The position numbers and the translations under genes are program-made. This document shows positions 34,952-48,026 of a DNA stretch of 64,000 nucleotides, in pieces; positions within the stretch are counted from its first letter, which is position 1; each line of letters begins with the position of its first letter. Source of the stretch: Rhodamnia argentea (taxonomy: Eukaryota > Streptophyta > Magnoliopsida > Myrtales > Myrtaceae); assembly GCF_020921035.1 (NCBI RefSeq), contig NC_063151.1, positions 10,283,501 through 10,347,500 of the forward strand, given 5' to 3'. A model generated the notes under the pieces. The model saw only the letters and a list, made by a program, of their open reading frames with translations. It did no database searches and was not told the DNA's origin.

Positions 34952-35484
34952 ATTCATCATGCATCTTTACTGTGGTGCTTTTCTCATTTGCCTGATTTTG
35001 GAGGGTCTTATCATTTGAAGCCAATTGTGGAGTCTTATCCTGGAAACCGAAATGGTGGTATTTCTATTCCTTGACTCTGGATCGTTTGGAATGGAATTTC
35101 TGGATGGTCCACCGACCAGCCAATCATACAGGACTTCAGAATCAATATGCATCGTCATATCATGAAGAACAAAAGTTTCTTGTGATCTGAACCAACCCGA
35201 TACCTGATTATAATCCTAATTGATACAACAGTTCGGTTTTCGTTGGGGGGTGAGTGTTTTTTTGCCCCTTCGCAGCACGGGGCATTGATTTTTGAAAAAA
35301 TAGAGGGTATCAAACAGTATCCGTCTCTCATTCCAATCGTTGTTAATCGAAGTTTTTCGATCCTCGTTAATCAATCACAAATTCCAAGTTTTTCGACAAA
35401 TTGGTGGAGGATTTCCAACTTGCAATCGGTGTCTCTGAAGCCAAACTGATTGCTCTAATACCAAGATTGAATCTGAAGAGCAAA

Positions 35485-35800
35485 AGCCACAGCTCGAGGA
35501 AGAAGATGATGTAGACAGAGATTAGGACTTTGAATTCGCTTTCCTCAACCCGGGTGATTAGCTAGTCTCAACCAATGACATCTGTGACAACTGCCAGATC
35601 TGCCCCGCTTTTCCGTCTCTTAACCGCGACCTGGTTTTTGCCGACTCCCAGCTGAACCCTTTGCTGTTGCTGTAGATTCTCCGGCCGCCTGTGAAGAAGC
35701 AGCTTGCAGAAGCTGGTGTTGGTGGCGGGCCGGGAACCTACAATAAGAGCAACTCTACAAGATCGTCGAAGCTCACAAAACCCAGAGGAAATCCTCCAAA
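35485..35800 (+). pseudogene. DUF1645 gene relic
   Basis: In one frame the text reads EEDDVDRD, stop, DFEFAFLNPGD, stop, LVSTNDICDNCQICPAFP, SLNRDLVFAD, stop, then VKKQLAEA, YNKSNSTRSSKL. This matches the order of plant DUF1645 proteins, which have acidic text then DFEF.F, an S-A-DEIF-NGQIRP-FP block, NRDLL-AD, PL-KLF-E and KKSNSTGSSK-W. Three in-frame stops and missing N- and C-terminal parts make it a dead fragment. Functional members include stress-related nuclear proteins. It could be a truncated duplicate or a retrocopy; the family often lacks introns, so intron loss cannot decide. Confidence 0.6.
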
Positions 35801-36949
35801 ACCCAGCCTTCATCCCTCTTTATTTAATAAAGAAAATAATGGCGATTGCTCACAGATAAGGAAGAAAACAACACAACACAGCCAAAGCGTGCATTGTGCG
35901 CGCGCTAAGCTTAGCTTCCACTTGAGTTTTGCCCAAACCATGGGCACGGCCTTCTGGGACCTCAACATCGCCACTTCAAGCCCTCGATGGCTCTGCGAAC
36001 TGCAAAGCTGATCCTGGCAACCTTGTCCCTCTCGCCTGTGCCATCATCAGCCGAGCCCTTGGCTTCCAGCAGCTCTCGCTTCTCCTGAATGGCTTCCTCT
36101 GGGAATCTTCCCTTCTTATTATCCCACCCTCAAAGGAACTGGGCTCTCTCTTTTGTGCATGAGTGTTCAGTGTTTCAGTTCGGTTTGGGTCATACCCGAA
36201 CCAGTCAGGTAACGTTTGACTCGGGCTTTTTGGACACCCCTAAATTGTCTGCAGTACATGGGATGCGACTGATGCTAAGAATGTCCTCGGTACAAAATGT
36301 CAATTTCGTTGCCAGGACACATTGATGTTAAATCTATTCACTTCAGAATATCAAGGAGAGACGAATGAAATTCCTCGCTGGCGATATTAGCATGTGATTT
36401 TTTTATCCTGTTCCGCCCTCTAATCAGTGAAGACTCATTGCCTCCAAAAATCCACTTTAGTGTCCTCAAAGCTTAGGTCGAAATATAAAATAAGAGGAAA
36501 AATTGCAGACAACGATGGATATAGAAGATTTGTGACGCATTAGCTTGACTATGAAGCAAACATATGCATTTCTCAAGCCCGTGCTGCTTGGACTACAGCA
36601 TCAATTTACGAGCAAAACTAGCAGACCAAGAAAAGCTCAGTACCAAGCTGCTCTACGCATAATCTAACAACTGACTGATTATATGCTTGCAACACCGGTC
36701 ACTTCCCTTAAACAAATTTTACTAAAACTTACGCGTAAAATGCCTCCCATATATGACTTGTCCAGAAGAAGCAAAAGAAAGAAATATGGAGAATTACACA
36801 CCCCAATCAGAAAGACCAAGCCAAGAACCTCCAGACAGATTATAGCTACACTTACATCATTGCGCCTATTAACAGCATCCGCGGACAGAAGAAATTTTAA
36901 CAAACCTGCATATAAGTACAAAAGGACCAGCTACTTGTTTGACGGCTGC

Positions 36950-39900
36950 TCAACCATGCCACCTGACACCTACTTTGCCTTCTCTCAAGCTTCTTCCTCT
37001 TCTATAGTCAATCTCTGCATCAGACATAGAAGAGCCTAATTCATATTTACGGCCGTTCTTGGGTAAGTGAATCCTTGAAAATACATCTTCATCATCAGTC
37101 CGATCATGGATACTGGGTGTGCTTGATCCAGAGGCATTGCATGAGTTAAGATCTGCACAGTACAAGGAAGAAAGTAAGCACCTCCAGGAATAGAAAGCAG
37201 GAGGAACGCTACACAAACATTGCTTTTCAGAAGATGCCGGTTCAGAAATATAGCGCCTGCTTCCAAACAAGAGTAATCTCAAAGTATGTTATTGAACTAA
37301 AAACATTTCTGGCACACTCCATAGAAAGGCTGTGCTCAAATCCCGCCTCATTGTCCACAATTATCCCCTGACTCATAATCGAAGTGGTCTCATGTGATCT
37401 CATGCGTTTCCATTATAAAGCCCCGTTCTTGCCAAGACAAAATCGATTCTTCCGATGGATAAATGTCTCTTTCAAATGAATATGCTTTGAGTGCAGATGT
37501 CCCAGCCTTCTAACTCATAATTTCCCCAAATTTAAGCATATCAATAGATCAATCTACAGAAATAGATCCAAGCAAGTTTTTGATTGAAGTGCCTTGACCA
37601 TCTAAAGACTGACCTCTCAAATCATAGTATGATCTGACTGCAAAGCAAATTGCTGACAAAACTAAAATCACTAAGAGCAATGTGAGGCTCAATTAAATCC
37701 TACGAAGATGTAGAATGAAAATAGTGGTTAGTTATACAATATTCTAAAATTTTCTTTTCCAATTCCATCATTTTCAGCAATATAAGGAGTCACATAATAC
37801 CTCCTAAACCAAGTTAGGAAGCTCACCCTTTCCAGAATCATGCGAAGTTAGTAGATCGCGTTGCACATCTTGGTCAGCTTTTACGCTTTTGAAGGGCAGA
37901 AATTCCGTGCCCAGTTTCTCTGCCTTTTGACCTTCAGTTGGTGGAGGTGCCATTGTAAATGAGTCATCTGTAACATCAGCAATTTCCACATAATTGGTCG
38001 TAGTAATTATTTCATCTGCACTGAACCCAAAGGAAGCTCTGTATGCTTCGATTTCCTCTGGATCTTGTTTTGGGCTTCTACTACTTTGCCAATTCTGATT
38101 CCCATTTCCAGCAGTAGAGTACGCATCAGAATCCTTGGAAACACTCAACCTCCCACCAGTATTAGGAAATGGTGGATTATGATCCAAATAGAACTCAGCA
38201 AATGTAGCTGGGCAGAAGAAATTCGTATCACTTCTAGAAGCACCAGTGGGGCTATGTCCAGATTCTCTTCCAGAACCACCCCGATCGCTTCGAGGTGAAA
38301 CCGATGAATCCCACTGTGAAGGAAATTCACGTTCTGGGAATGATGATGGTAAACGCTCACCAGACATCCTTGAAATTGGTGAGATCATACCGCTGGGGGG
38401 ACTTCCAGGGTAAAGTGAATATGCAGCCTGGAGATCATGTGAAGCAACATAACTGGTCTTGTCAGGACATTTGATGTCTTTTACAGATGAAAAATAATGA
38501 GCATAAGGAACATCAGGGGAAGAGGGAGTAGTCAAATGAGCCAACTCTGGCGGGGGAGTGAGAGGAGCAGTAGATGGCTCAGTTGTGAAAGTTGAGAAAG
38601 CGGGAGGGGAAACCAGCTGTGTTTCATGGGCATATGGTCCTGTGGCAAACATTGTGGATGAAGGGCCACCCGGGGAGTTGGCAGACAATGACAGGAAACA
38701 ATTATTAGGTGACTGGGCTGTCGAAGGGAGAGCAGAAGTTGTAAAGGATGCTGGAGAAGAAGGCGGAGCTAAAAGAGATGGAGATATGGTAGTAGTATGG
38801 TTGGCCAAGCCGGCAGCTTGGGGTCCATTTGGCTGCGTTGCTGAGGCATTGCCCTCAGGAATACGAGATGCAGGAGCTATACGCCTCCCACCTTTCTGAG
38901 CACCAAAACAAGAGAAAGCACCCCAACAGCCACCCCATCTCTTTCGCTGTCAATCCAAAGTGTTAGCATTTTAAGATTGAATTCAGCTGACTGAGCAAAT
39001 TTAGAATGAAAATATGGACAAGATATAGGAAACCGTTAAGCTATGATCTCAGTTTCCCTTTTCATTATTAAATTCAACAAGGTACCATCCCATATTGCAT
39101 TGCAAGTACTTTAACCATGGAGTTTAGATGGATGTGGCCATCCTTAAGTCAACTTGAAGGTAAATAAATTGAAAGGGACACTCTACAGATGGCTAAAGAA
39201 ACTTAAGGGGCATTTCTCGGCTGAGAAATCTAACAGAATAAGTCATACTGATAAACAATGGCATGAACATGAAGAGACACTTTGTTGTGAACATAGCAGA
39301 CATACTTTGGGATCCCTGAAACATCTATATCTTAAATCTTGGAATCAACCAACCAAAAGACAAAAAATCTTGGAATTACTCATTTTTATTCAGTACTTCA
39401 ACCTGGTATGGCAAACCTGCCACAATTTGATTTGGGGTCACAAGCATCCGGCACCTGCATCTCCATTTGGAAAACCAACGGACAAGCACAGATGCCTTAT
39501 TGCATACCTGTGACTAGATAACTTGTGCAAATTACGATTTTTGGGTCAACGTCAGCATTGTTTATGCTGGCTATGCTGACAGGAGATGAGATCAAAATCA
39601 TCCAGTAAAAGGACACCAGAATCAAAAGACATGGATGCCCAAAGGATGAGCACTTTGTGAAAGAATACAGCTAAGCTTCCAACGTTGCCTCACTGCTTAA
39701 TGTGCATCCTCCAGACACTCTAGGTGAAGACCGACAAGTATCATTTGACCGAGCATATCCTGTCTTAGACTCTCCTTGAAAGAAGTAGACTGCCACTATC
39801 CACTAAACAAATCCATCATTCTCTAGTTGCAACATTCTGCACTACACATGCTCAGAGATTGTTTGGTGGGCTTGGCATTTATACAGTAGACCACAAGAAT

Positions 39901-40386
39901 AGTCAGATTCTAAGTGGTCCACCCATGCAATGGCTCACAAAACCAACCTGAGATTGAGAACCAACAGCCACGTCCTATTTCCCTCCATTAAGTGGTCCAA
40001 CCGTCCAAAACCACTCGACAATGTGGCTAGGCTCAAAAGACAACTGTTGGCTGTTAGATCAAGATCATCTCTAGTTCTCAACAACAAAAACAACAATGCA
40101 AGCAATGACTCAAAAGCAAATGTAGTTTTAACACTGATCTCCCCACCCTTATTTCCGCTCAATTTCTAGCATAAGCTCATCGATATCAAAAGGCAGCCCA
40201 GATTTGAGGTCCAGGTCACAAATCGACTCTGATCCTTCCTACTTCTAGGCCATCCAACTCTTATCACAACCTCAATTCCACCAGACACTAGATCTGAACG
40301 ACATCATCCGAGACCAAAGACAGAAGAATCAACTACTACTGAAAGCTACTCAGATCAGATCCGAAACAAAACAACACAAATGCTAC

Positions 40387-40435
<49 letters not shown>

Positions 40436-40497
40436 CTAGGCTCGCTCACCGGTTCCGGACGCTGCTGGAGAGGGAACCGATTCTGCTCCGATCCCAT
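36950..40497 (-). CDS. Hydroxyproline-rich-type protein of the At1g76660 group
   Basis: Three exons join in frame: 40450-40497 (MGSEQNRFPLQQRPEP), 37827-38946 and 36950-37152, giving 456 residues. Exon 2 opens with RKRWGGCWGAFSCFG, a basic, tryptophan/cysteine-rich N-terminal block typical of the group. A long serine/proline-rich low-complexity region follows (SPSLLAPPSSPASF, PLTPPPELAHLTTPSSPD) with the conserved stretch FCPATFAEFYLDHNPPFP. Exon 3 ends SDAEIDYRRGRSLREG, the family's C-terminal signature, and a short tail RWHG. The donor after HDSGK at 37827/37826 (GTGAGC) and the acceptor at 37153 were chosen because they restore this ending; reading through instead stops at 37804. No signal peptide is seen, so the 'glycoprotein' name is only historical. 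Function unknown. Intron 1 begins with a long CT tract. Confidence 0.88.
40389..40434. repeat. (GA)n tract in intron 1 of the At1g76660-type gene
   Basis: About 46 bases of GA/CT, starting 16 bases after the splice donor of the minus-strand gene. Confidence 0.95.
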
Positions 40498-40672
40498 GCA
40501 ACTCGCTCCCGCCGCACCCGCTAAAAGCTCGCTGAAGCTCAGCACGAAACTCGCGAAGGTCCTTTTCTCGGGAGAAGCGATGGCGCGATTGGGGAGTTAC
40601 GTTCCGGTCACGGCATCTTTTCCGGAAGCGGGAGAGCCACTGCTACGAGAGACAGATGATCGCCATTTCCCA

Positions 40673-40683
40673 CAGGAGAGAGA

Positions 40684-40714
<31 letters not shown>
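40673..40714. repeat. (GA)n tract, 5' side of the At1g76660-type gene
   Basis: GA repeat with two GGGAG interruptions, about 180 bases upstream of the minus-strand start codon, hence in its leader or promoter. Confidence 0.9.
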
Positions 40715-40715
<1 letters not shown>

Positions 40716-40759
40716 TGTTAAGTACAGATTCTAGCTCGCAAAGGAAATCTGATCGTCGA

Positions 40760-40819
40760 AGACGAAGAAGAAGAAGAAGAGGAAGAGGAAGAAGCTGACA
40801 CGGTGAAGATTTTTGCGAC

Positions 40820-40854
<35 letters not shown>

Positions 40855-41033
40855 TTGTGAGGGAGAATTATTAAAATAAGTGGCATTTTCAGGCATTTAC
40901 TAAAATATTTAAATAATGGATAATAGACGGAGACAGAGAGAGACAAAAGTGAGAAAAGGATTGGAGTGAGTGTGACTTGGGGAAAAGCAAAAAGATTAGA
41001 GAGAGAGAGAGTGAGAGAGAGAGAGAGAGAGAA
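40760..41033. repeat. Cluster of (GAA)n and (GA)n tracts
   Basis: A GAA/GGAA run at about 40760-40793, a GA run at 40822-40851 and interrupted GA runs at about 40999-41033. Together with the two tracts nearer the gene they make five purine tracts in 650 bases. Confidence 0.85.
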
Positions 41034-41039
41034 ATGCTT

Positions 41040-43027
41040 TTCCAATTCTTCCTCTCTTTTTTCTTTTTTTCCTTTTTCTTTTTTTCCTTTAACCTTTTTA
41101 TTATTTTATTTTATTTTTTGTCCTTTGCCTTTTGCTTTTTTGGGGCGATTTTATGGAGATTGAGAAAAGTGGCCTGTACGCTCAACCGGGAAAAAAAGGA
41201 AAAAATAATAATTTTTCAGTGGAAATTGTATGTTTCTTTACTAATAATGTTTAATCAATACGGTCAATTTAGTCTTAAACCTTTCAATTTTACTAATTCG
41301 ATCATAAAATTTTTGGGCGATTTGCCAATATATGTAATTTTCATTTTTGGCCAGATGACCAAACAATATATTTATGATTGAATTGGCAAATCTTCATAAG
41401 GCCTAAATTAACACACAAAAAAAGGAATTTAGGACTAGATTTATTTAGGATCGAATCGTCCTCCATGCAATAAAGTTTAGAACTTTTTAAATGATTATCC
41501 CTAACAAACGACGGAGAGATGTGTAAATTTTCATGCGATTAACATATTGTGAAAATTGTGTGTGTTTTTTTTTTTATAATTATCGTTATCAAGATAATGC
41601 TACATAAATACCGGAGAAATCTGCTAATACGATCCAAATTCAAAAATTTCCAGACTGTGGGGGGGACTGGGGGTGGGGACCAGAACATGGGATCGATCAG
41701 CCAAGGGATCGAAGATCATGTGCAGCTACAGTTCTTGTTCATCGGCGTTATTTGACGTCATATTTCACACGCTCCATTTTACTTTGTGTGTGTGTTTGCC
41801 TCTCGAGCGCTGGAGCTCACATGTACATGTGCCTTGCTACATGTGTGATGTAATGTACGAAGTAAGGCACTTTTGAAAACAGTGTAATCTGTCTTCTCGG
41901 GTAGGGAAAGTGCACAAATGTGTCAAAAAAGAACGGGCAGCCCACCGAGTAAAGCGATGCCTTTTCGTGTACAAGCGGATAGAAAGTTCATAAACAAAAA
42001 AAAAAGGGTCTCGAAAGAAGGGAATTCGTGCATTCCGAGTTTATGTCCCATGCCGCCTGGGAGAAGCCCGCGGTGATCGCGAGGACATGAAAATTTCTGT
42101 CGAGCTCGAGCTGCCTACTTGCAGTGGATTGAGTGATTCGAAACTGCTGCGTCTGATGCGAGTTATACGCCGTAGGATACATGCCTTATGCGTGCATACC
42201 TTACGGCTCTGATCGCTCGGCTTGCGGGTAAGACATTTTACAAAATGAATTGTGAGAGTGGGGATGCGTTGTCTAGTCTACGATCTTTTTCTCGTTGCTT
42301 TTAGGGATCGTAATCCAGATGGTCAAAGATGGGAAAAGGCAGAGGCAATATGATATTCGTGGAATCATCTCAAGGAAAATTTGTTGGGGGGGGCAAAATC
42401 CATCCAATTCGGCAGAGGCATGTGCATTCATGGCTCAAAGTACTTTGCATGCTCTTCAAATGGGGACACTCAAACATGATCAATTTTGGCCCCCCCACAA
42501 AAAAAAAAAAAAAACAACAACAACAAAAAAAAGGAATTTTGTTTTAAAAAAAAAATCTCAAAAGGGCATGTCGAGCGACATTTTAAGTAAATTTACGGTA
42601 TCCTTCAAACGATTTCTTTCGTGCATGTGTAATTCATGTTGCAAAAGCCGAAACATATTTCTTTTAGACATGCTTGAAAAGTATTTCGAAGCAACTCTTA
42701 ACAAGATCCTCAAAATGCGAGAGCTTACATCGGAAAAAAGAAAACGAGAACGAGGGCCAGGATTACACTTTTTTTTTTCCTTTGGTCAGAGACTCGGGTC
42801 CTGGATTACACTTTCAATCATGTGAGGTTTTCTTCTTCTTTCCCTTTTTGCGGACGCCTACTTCCGAAAAATGATCTAAAAGACAAGGTAGTCTTGCACA
42901 TCGCCTATAAAGACAATTACTGTTGTACAGCATGCGTTTCTAAACGTTTGATAGCCGCATCTGTTCTACTTTCTCGAAGGAAAAGAAAGCTTGGTATCTA
43001 AAAATAAAGGAGAGCGATGCAAACTTA
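41040..43027. other. Spacer with low-complexity tracts
   Basis: No gene recognised. A T-rich block spans 41060-41130. Phrases of the type 'CAATTTAGTCTTAAACCTTT...' at 41260-41480 look like a degraded inverted-repeat element. Poly-A-rich text lies at 42497-42560. Confidence 0.4.
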
Positions 43028-43265
43028 AGCTCCGTTTGTTTCCCGAGAAACATATGATTTGAAAAATATTTTTCAAAAATCGATCACTTGTATCTCTTGA
43101 AATAAATAATCGATGGAAAATATTTTTCATTATCTTCAATAATTTATATCTAAATATTATCGCGGAAGATGAAAATATTTTTCATTTATTCATTTATATT
43201 TGTAAGCGATATAAGCGATCGTTTTTAGGAAGACGTTTTGCATATCATTCATTTTCTGCAAAATA
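43028..43265. mobile_element. MITE, best-preserved family copy (4 of 4)
   Basis: The left end GCTCCGTTTGTTTCCCGAGAAA and the right end, read on the minus strand, GCTCTTTTTATTTTGCAGAAAATG are imperfect inverted repeats. Inside are two GAAAATATTTTTCATT blocks and GTAAGCGATATAAGCGATC. It has no coding capacity. No target duplication could be confirmed. Confidence 0.55.
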
Positions 43266-45328
43266 AAAAGAGCCCGCGGATATTTCTTCTCCCATGAGGC
43301 TGTGTTTGCATAGTAACTTCTTCGCGATGGTCACATTATGTTCTCCAGTGTTGTGCACCAAGGGATGGAAATCTGCTCTTGGGTTTGCTCCCAAGGAAGA
43401 GAATGAAGAGAATGACCATATATCACAATGCAGAGGAGGCGCTCTTTCAAAGTGACACTTCTAACAATTTAGTGCTACCTTACATACCCCGGTCATTTCC
43501 GGGTTGAGATTTTACGCCGTCACGATTTCTACACATCAGCAGCGGAACAAAACAACTAGTGGGTCGAGAAGAATATAATCTCGCACGCACAAAACCACAT
43601 CAACCCCCTCATTTCCGATTCCTAAGTTTTCTTTCCTTTTCTATTTGGTGGTTTTTTCGTCGACTCCATAGTCAATTGATCTTCACTAGCATTAAAAAAA
43701 GCAAGCAACTCAGGATCTTAAAAATGCTAACAAGCCGAAGGTACCGATACATGTAAACAAATCAAAGTTCAGGTTTTTAAGTCTCAGCGCGCTTGGCAAA
43801 CTAAGTAGAGATGAAACTTGAGGTTGAACAAATCATAGGCATGACGTTGGCACAATGCTTATAACAAAGTACAAAATTGTGAAGCCTCTCCTAGAACCAT
43901 ACTTAGTCAGCTAAGCTAGAGTGGCCTCAAGGGGGAAGAAGAAAAGCAAAAGCAGTTGGCACTGAGGGGAACCTCTTGGAAGCTAGGATTGGAGAAGCTA
44001 TTTGGCCTTTATAATTACTGCATGCATGCTCAAAGCACCTGAAGAACCATAGGATCACATGGATCTCCCCTTGTGACTTGACCTAAGGATTAGCATGCAC
44101 TGGATAACCCAAGCATAGAATTTGGAATTGACCCGCACTGGTCATTGGAAGTCAGTACTAGACTAAACCAGGAAAAACGTTCCCTTTCGTAGACAAAAGG
44201 CCACTAGACTGAATTTCTGGTGTTAATTCTCATCCCTAATCATCGAGCAAATTTTCCCAATATTCAACCCACGCCTGGCGCGTCATATTAATGTTGTGAT
44301 TTGGAGACCCCGAGCTCTTGAAATTCTTAATTTGGAGGGCCAGGAGGAATCATATAGAATTCCACAATTGGTTCTAGGTAAAAACATGCAAATGTACGTA
44401 ATGAATGAAAATCATGGTTCGTGTAGGCCCATGAACTTAAAAACCTAGGCTCTCTCTCTCTCTCATTTTTATCTTCTCTTTCGCCATAAGCTGTAATTAT
44501 CTAGGTCATCTAGGTCACCAACCGTGTGACCAATTCAAGCGTTCCTATGGCCATTTAAGCATTATATCTTATTGATATCATTTTGGTAGGACTCAACAAA
44601 GATGTACATCCTATAACACACCCTCCTCCTTTGTCCGGGCTTGGGACCGGCTGTGTAACATCGAACAACACAGGCGGAGTTACTTACACTGAAAACAGAG
44701 AGGTAAGTGCAAAACAACCGAAAGTGAACTTGACCCTTCTTTTATACAACCTAGCTCATTGTTCCTCGCTCATCCACCCATGCTACGACCTTCTCTTGGG
44801 TACTAGGGCATCTAGAGCACCCAACTAATTCCCACAAGTCCCTTCAGTTTCCCGCGCCTCACAAGCTGATAATTATCAAGATAGTAAGCCCCAAAGGCAA
44901 AACCCCATGTAGGATGGATGAACGAAACATCGACCCCAGCACAATTAGTAAGCAAATCCTCATCGTTTCCCGAAGGTAGAAAATGATTATACGACATATC
45001 ATCTTTACGAAATTTAAGACTAATACTGGTTCCAAATGACTATGCTGGGGCACAGTAAATTTTCAAGTACGGACTACAACTCCTATACCAAGACAACAAG
45101 ACCAATCCCAGGGAATTTTTTTTTGTCACAACTTGTTTTTGAAAACTTGAAATTTATTACTTGAATCCCCGAGCCAAAGTTTGAAAATGAGAATAACACT
45201 CCAGGAGTTGACAATATCTTTCAAAAAAGTCTCTTTCCAGGGAACAGTACTGACAATCTTTTCTTTGATAAGGTTACAATTGATGATGGAAGGTCACCTT
45301 ACGAGCATCTCTTGATCAATTGCGGTCG

Positions 45329-45382
45329 ATCAACATTACTATCTAAATGCATTCTATCAACATTACTACCTAAATGCATTCT
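45329..45382 (+). repeat. Tandem duplication of a 27-bp unit
   Basis: Two adjacent copies of a 27-base unit (starting ATCAACATTACTA and ending AAATGCATTCT) differ at one base. Confidence 0.9.
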
Positions 45383-46165
45383 ACTGATTCAAGCCAATCA
45401 AACATCAAGAGCTTTGGATCCTAAGACCACTATGCAATGCCATCAGCTTGGTCCATTGCACCACCTATTAGTTGAGTCTAACGCCAAATATTTGTTCCGC
45501 TGGACGCAAATGCCGGGGAAATTACACTGATTATGGTGGATGGGATAATGTGAAAAGCTACCTAATCAACTGAACCCCATTAACTTACGCCTGGACATCC
45601 ATAGTTCTTAAACATAAAAATGGCTCCTTCAATAAATTTCTTTAGGAGGGGAGCATTTCATTTTGATTTTTCAGAACGTACTCTCCCATCTCACACGCTC
45701 AATCAATTTGATGAAAACCCACTTGCATTAATTTTCAATAGTTTGGTAATGGAAGGAGAGTGGGATTTCAGGATTTTGACCATACGTGCTTTTACCCTTC
45801 CCTTATGGAACTTCCGTGGATAGTCCCAATTTAGCCAGCACCATTACTAAGTTTTATCCCTGAGCATGGAGTCAGTCCGATTCAAGTATTTTCTCTTTAA
45901 AACAAACCCAAAAATCTCCGATGCCGCGCCATCTGGACCGTCTCTGTGCCACTAAGCAACATCGTACATTTGTTTCCGCCTCCTTCCTTATTTCCTCTCC
46001 AAGGCTCTGAACCAAGAGGCTGAGTAAGATCAATCACACAACGTTTTTCCTTTTCCCCTTAAAAGTTTTGCTTCACGGTTTTTTATGGGGAGCTAATTTT
46101 TCACCATTGAAGACAACCCAACAAAGCATGACACTGAAATGAAACACACCTGCGTTTATGTCAAA

Positions 46166-46205
46166 GGATGTGGATGTGGATGTGGATGTGGATGTGGATG
46201 CGGAG
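46166..46205 (+). repeat. (GGATGT)n hexamer microsatellite
   Basis: About six GGATGT units ending in GGATGC GGAGGT. The opposite strand reads as a serine-threonine repeat, which is a by-product and not a gene. Confidence 0.9.
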
Positions 46206-48026
46206 GTGGAGAAGACAGTATACATACCCAGGAGACACCAATAGAACTCTGAACCTCGGCACTTAATCCTAAATCGACTTACACCTGCAGCCATACAAAA
46301 TTAAAAATAAAGAACGTAGATAACTAACAACTCACAAAAAATTTAGTTCGAAGTAAAAATCACAAGTGAAAACATGATTAGAGGAAGGCAAATAAACATC
46401 AGCCCGACCCCCAGAGCATGGCTTGAAAATCTTCTACCACTAATAATACTATTAAGCTCGACTTAACGCACAATTCTCACAGAAAATCAACATAGGCTAC
46501 CAGATAACTAAACATTTGGTTGCCAAAATCAAACATATTCTCAACAGAACTCGCACAAATATCTTAGCCAGAAGGCATGACAAGTGGAAAAAATTTGGTC
46601 AATGTTCACCTACTCATCCGCACTACCCCACTCATGACCCTAAAATGTTGGTATCAAATTTTGCCTGAAACTTTAATCTATCAAGCTGACCGGCCATCCC
46701 TCTCAAACCAAAGCCTCCTGATATGAGTCAATGTATATGCATGTAGCATGTCCCTGGAGGATTCATGGAAGTAACAACCAACCGAAAAATAACTAATATA
46801 ACAGATTCAGTAGTTATTTCCTCCCATCACATTATTACGACACCATTAGAAAATTCATGATTGACAATTGGATCCATCTTTCCGGATCGGAAGTAAATGT
46901 AAAAATATAACTGACTGAATCTCTTCAACATGCTACTCATAAAATAACAATTCAGACACTAACAGCATCATACAATTTTGTCATTTATCGTCGAACAGAA
47001 GAACAGAGAGGAGCAATATCAACTTGGGTAAATGAATTGCTTTGAGTTAGAAGGTACCAGTGTATTCCCATCATTCCTCACATTCATCTTTCTTATAGCA
47101 AATAAATAAAAGCATGTTTGTACAAAAAAATAGAGATCCGTCTATAAGAGTAGATACTAATTTACAGTGTCTACAAGGTGAAACTCATCCGCACAAACAT
47201 ATCTACAAGGACGGACATGAATTAGATATTTATTTTTCAAATCTAAGCAAGAATGTCACTGTAAGAAGAATCACCATGATCACGTCATTCGCCTTCATCA
47301 GCAATTGCGTCTGTGACCTGAGTCAAAAGCACGGATCAGTGATGCCATAGAAAAATACAAAGATACACCAATTAATATTTTCAGGGTATAAAATGCAGAT
47401 TTATTTATTTTCCAATAAAACATGAAAGTCAAGTCCCTTAAAAAAAGCATAATACATGAAATAATCGTAAAAACAAGCTCCGAGATATTAGAAATGGGTA
47501 TTTTCAGTGACACCCCTGATAAAACTTTTTTAGGATAAGCTCAGCCATTTCTTTCCATTGGCCTAAGTTCCCCAAGCTTAACCAATATATAAAAGAACAG
47601 TAACTAACAGAAACATCAGGGCTGCCCCCAACCCAATGCAAAAACGTCATTTAAAAAATGGATATTTGCAACATAACGAAACGGATATGAATGCTGGCGA
47701 AACACAAAAGGAGAAAAACGAAAACTATTTTTCCAACAAACCAAGCATCTCCTAATAGAACAAGACAGGATGTTAATGATCATGAAACACAAGCCAGAGA
47801 AAAGATAGAAGCATGAAAATCATGACATACACACCTTTGGTATAAATCAGCATCTGACTGTACAATGTGAAGACAGCAAGCCATGTCCGTGTGAACTCGA
47901 AAGGGAGCCTATGAGACAGACCTGACAAAATTCAGGATCAGGTAAGGCAATTAAAATGCTTGCATATAAACAACATCATCAAGAAAATATGTGAGACATA
48001 CCACAGATAGCAACTCTGAACGATTC

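Larger units (their letters stand above)
43266..48026. other. Spacer without recognised gene
   Basis: About 4.7 kb with no exon series or family motif on either strand. It contains a tandem 27-bp duplication (45329-45382) and a hexamer repeat (46166-46205). The part next to 48026 is 3' flank of the minus-strand ATXR7-like gene. Confidence 0.4.

Noticed and set aside
37804..37826. Read-through end (…GELPNLV, stop) of exon 2 of the At1g76660-type gene
   Set aside because: A strong GTGAGC donor precedes it, and splicing to 37152 restores the family's conserved C-terminus (EIDYRRGRSLREG).
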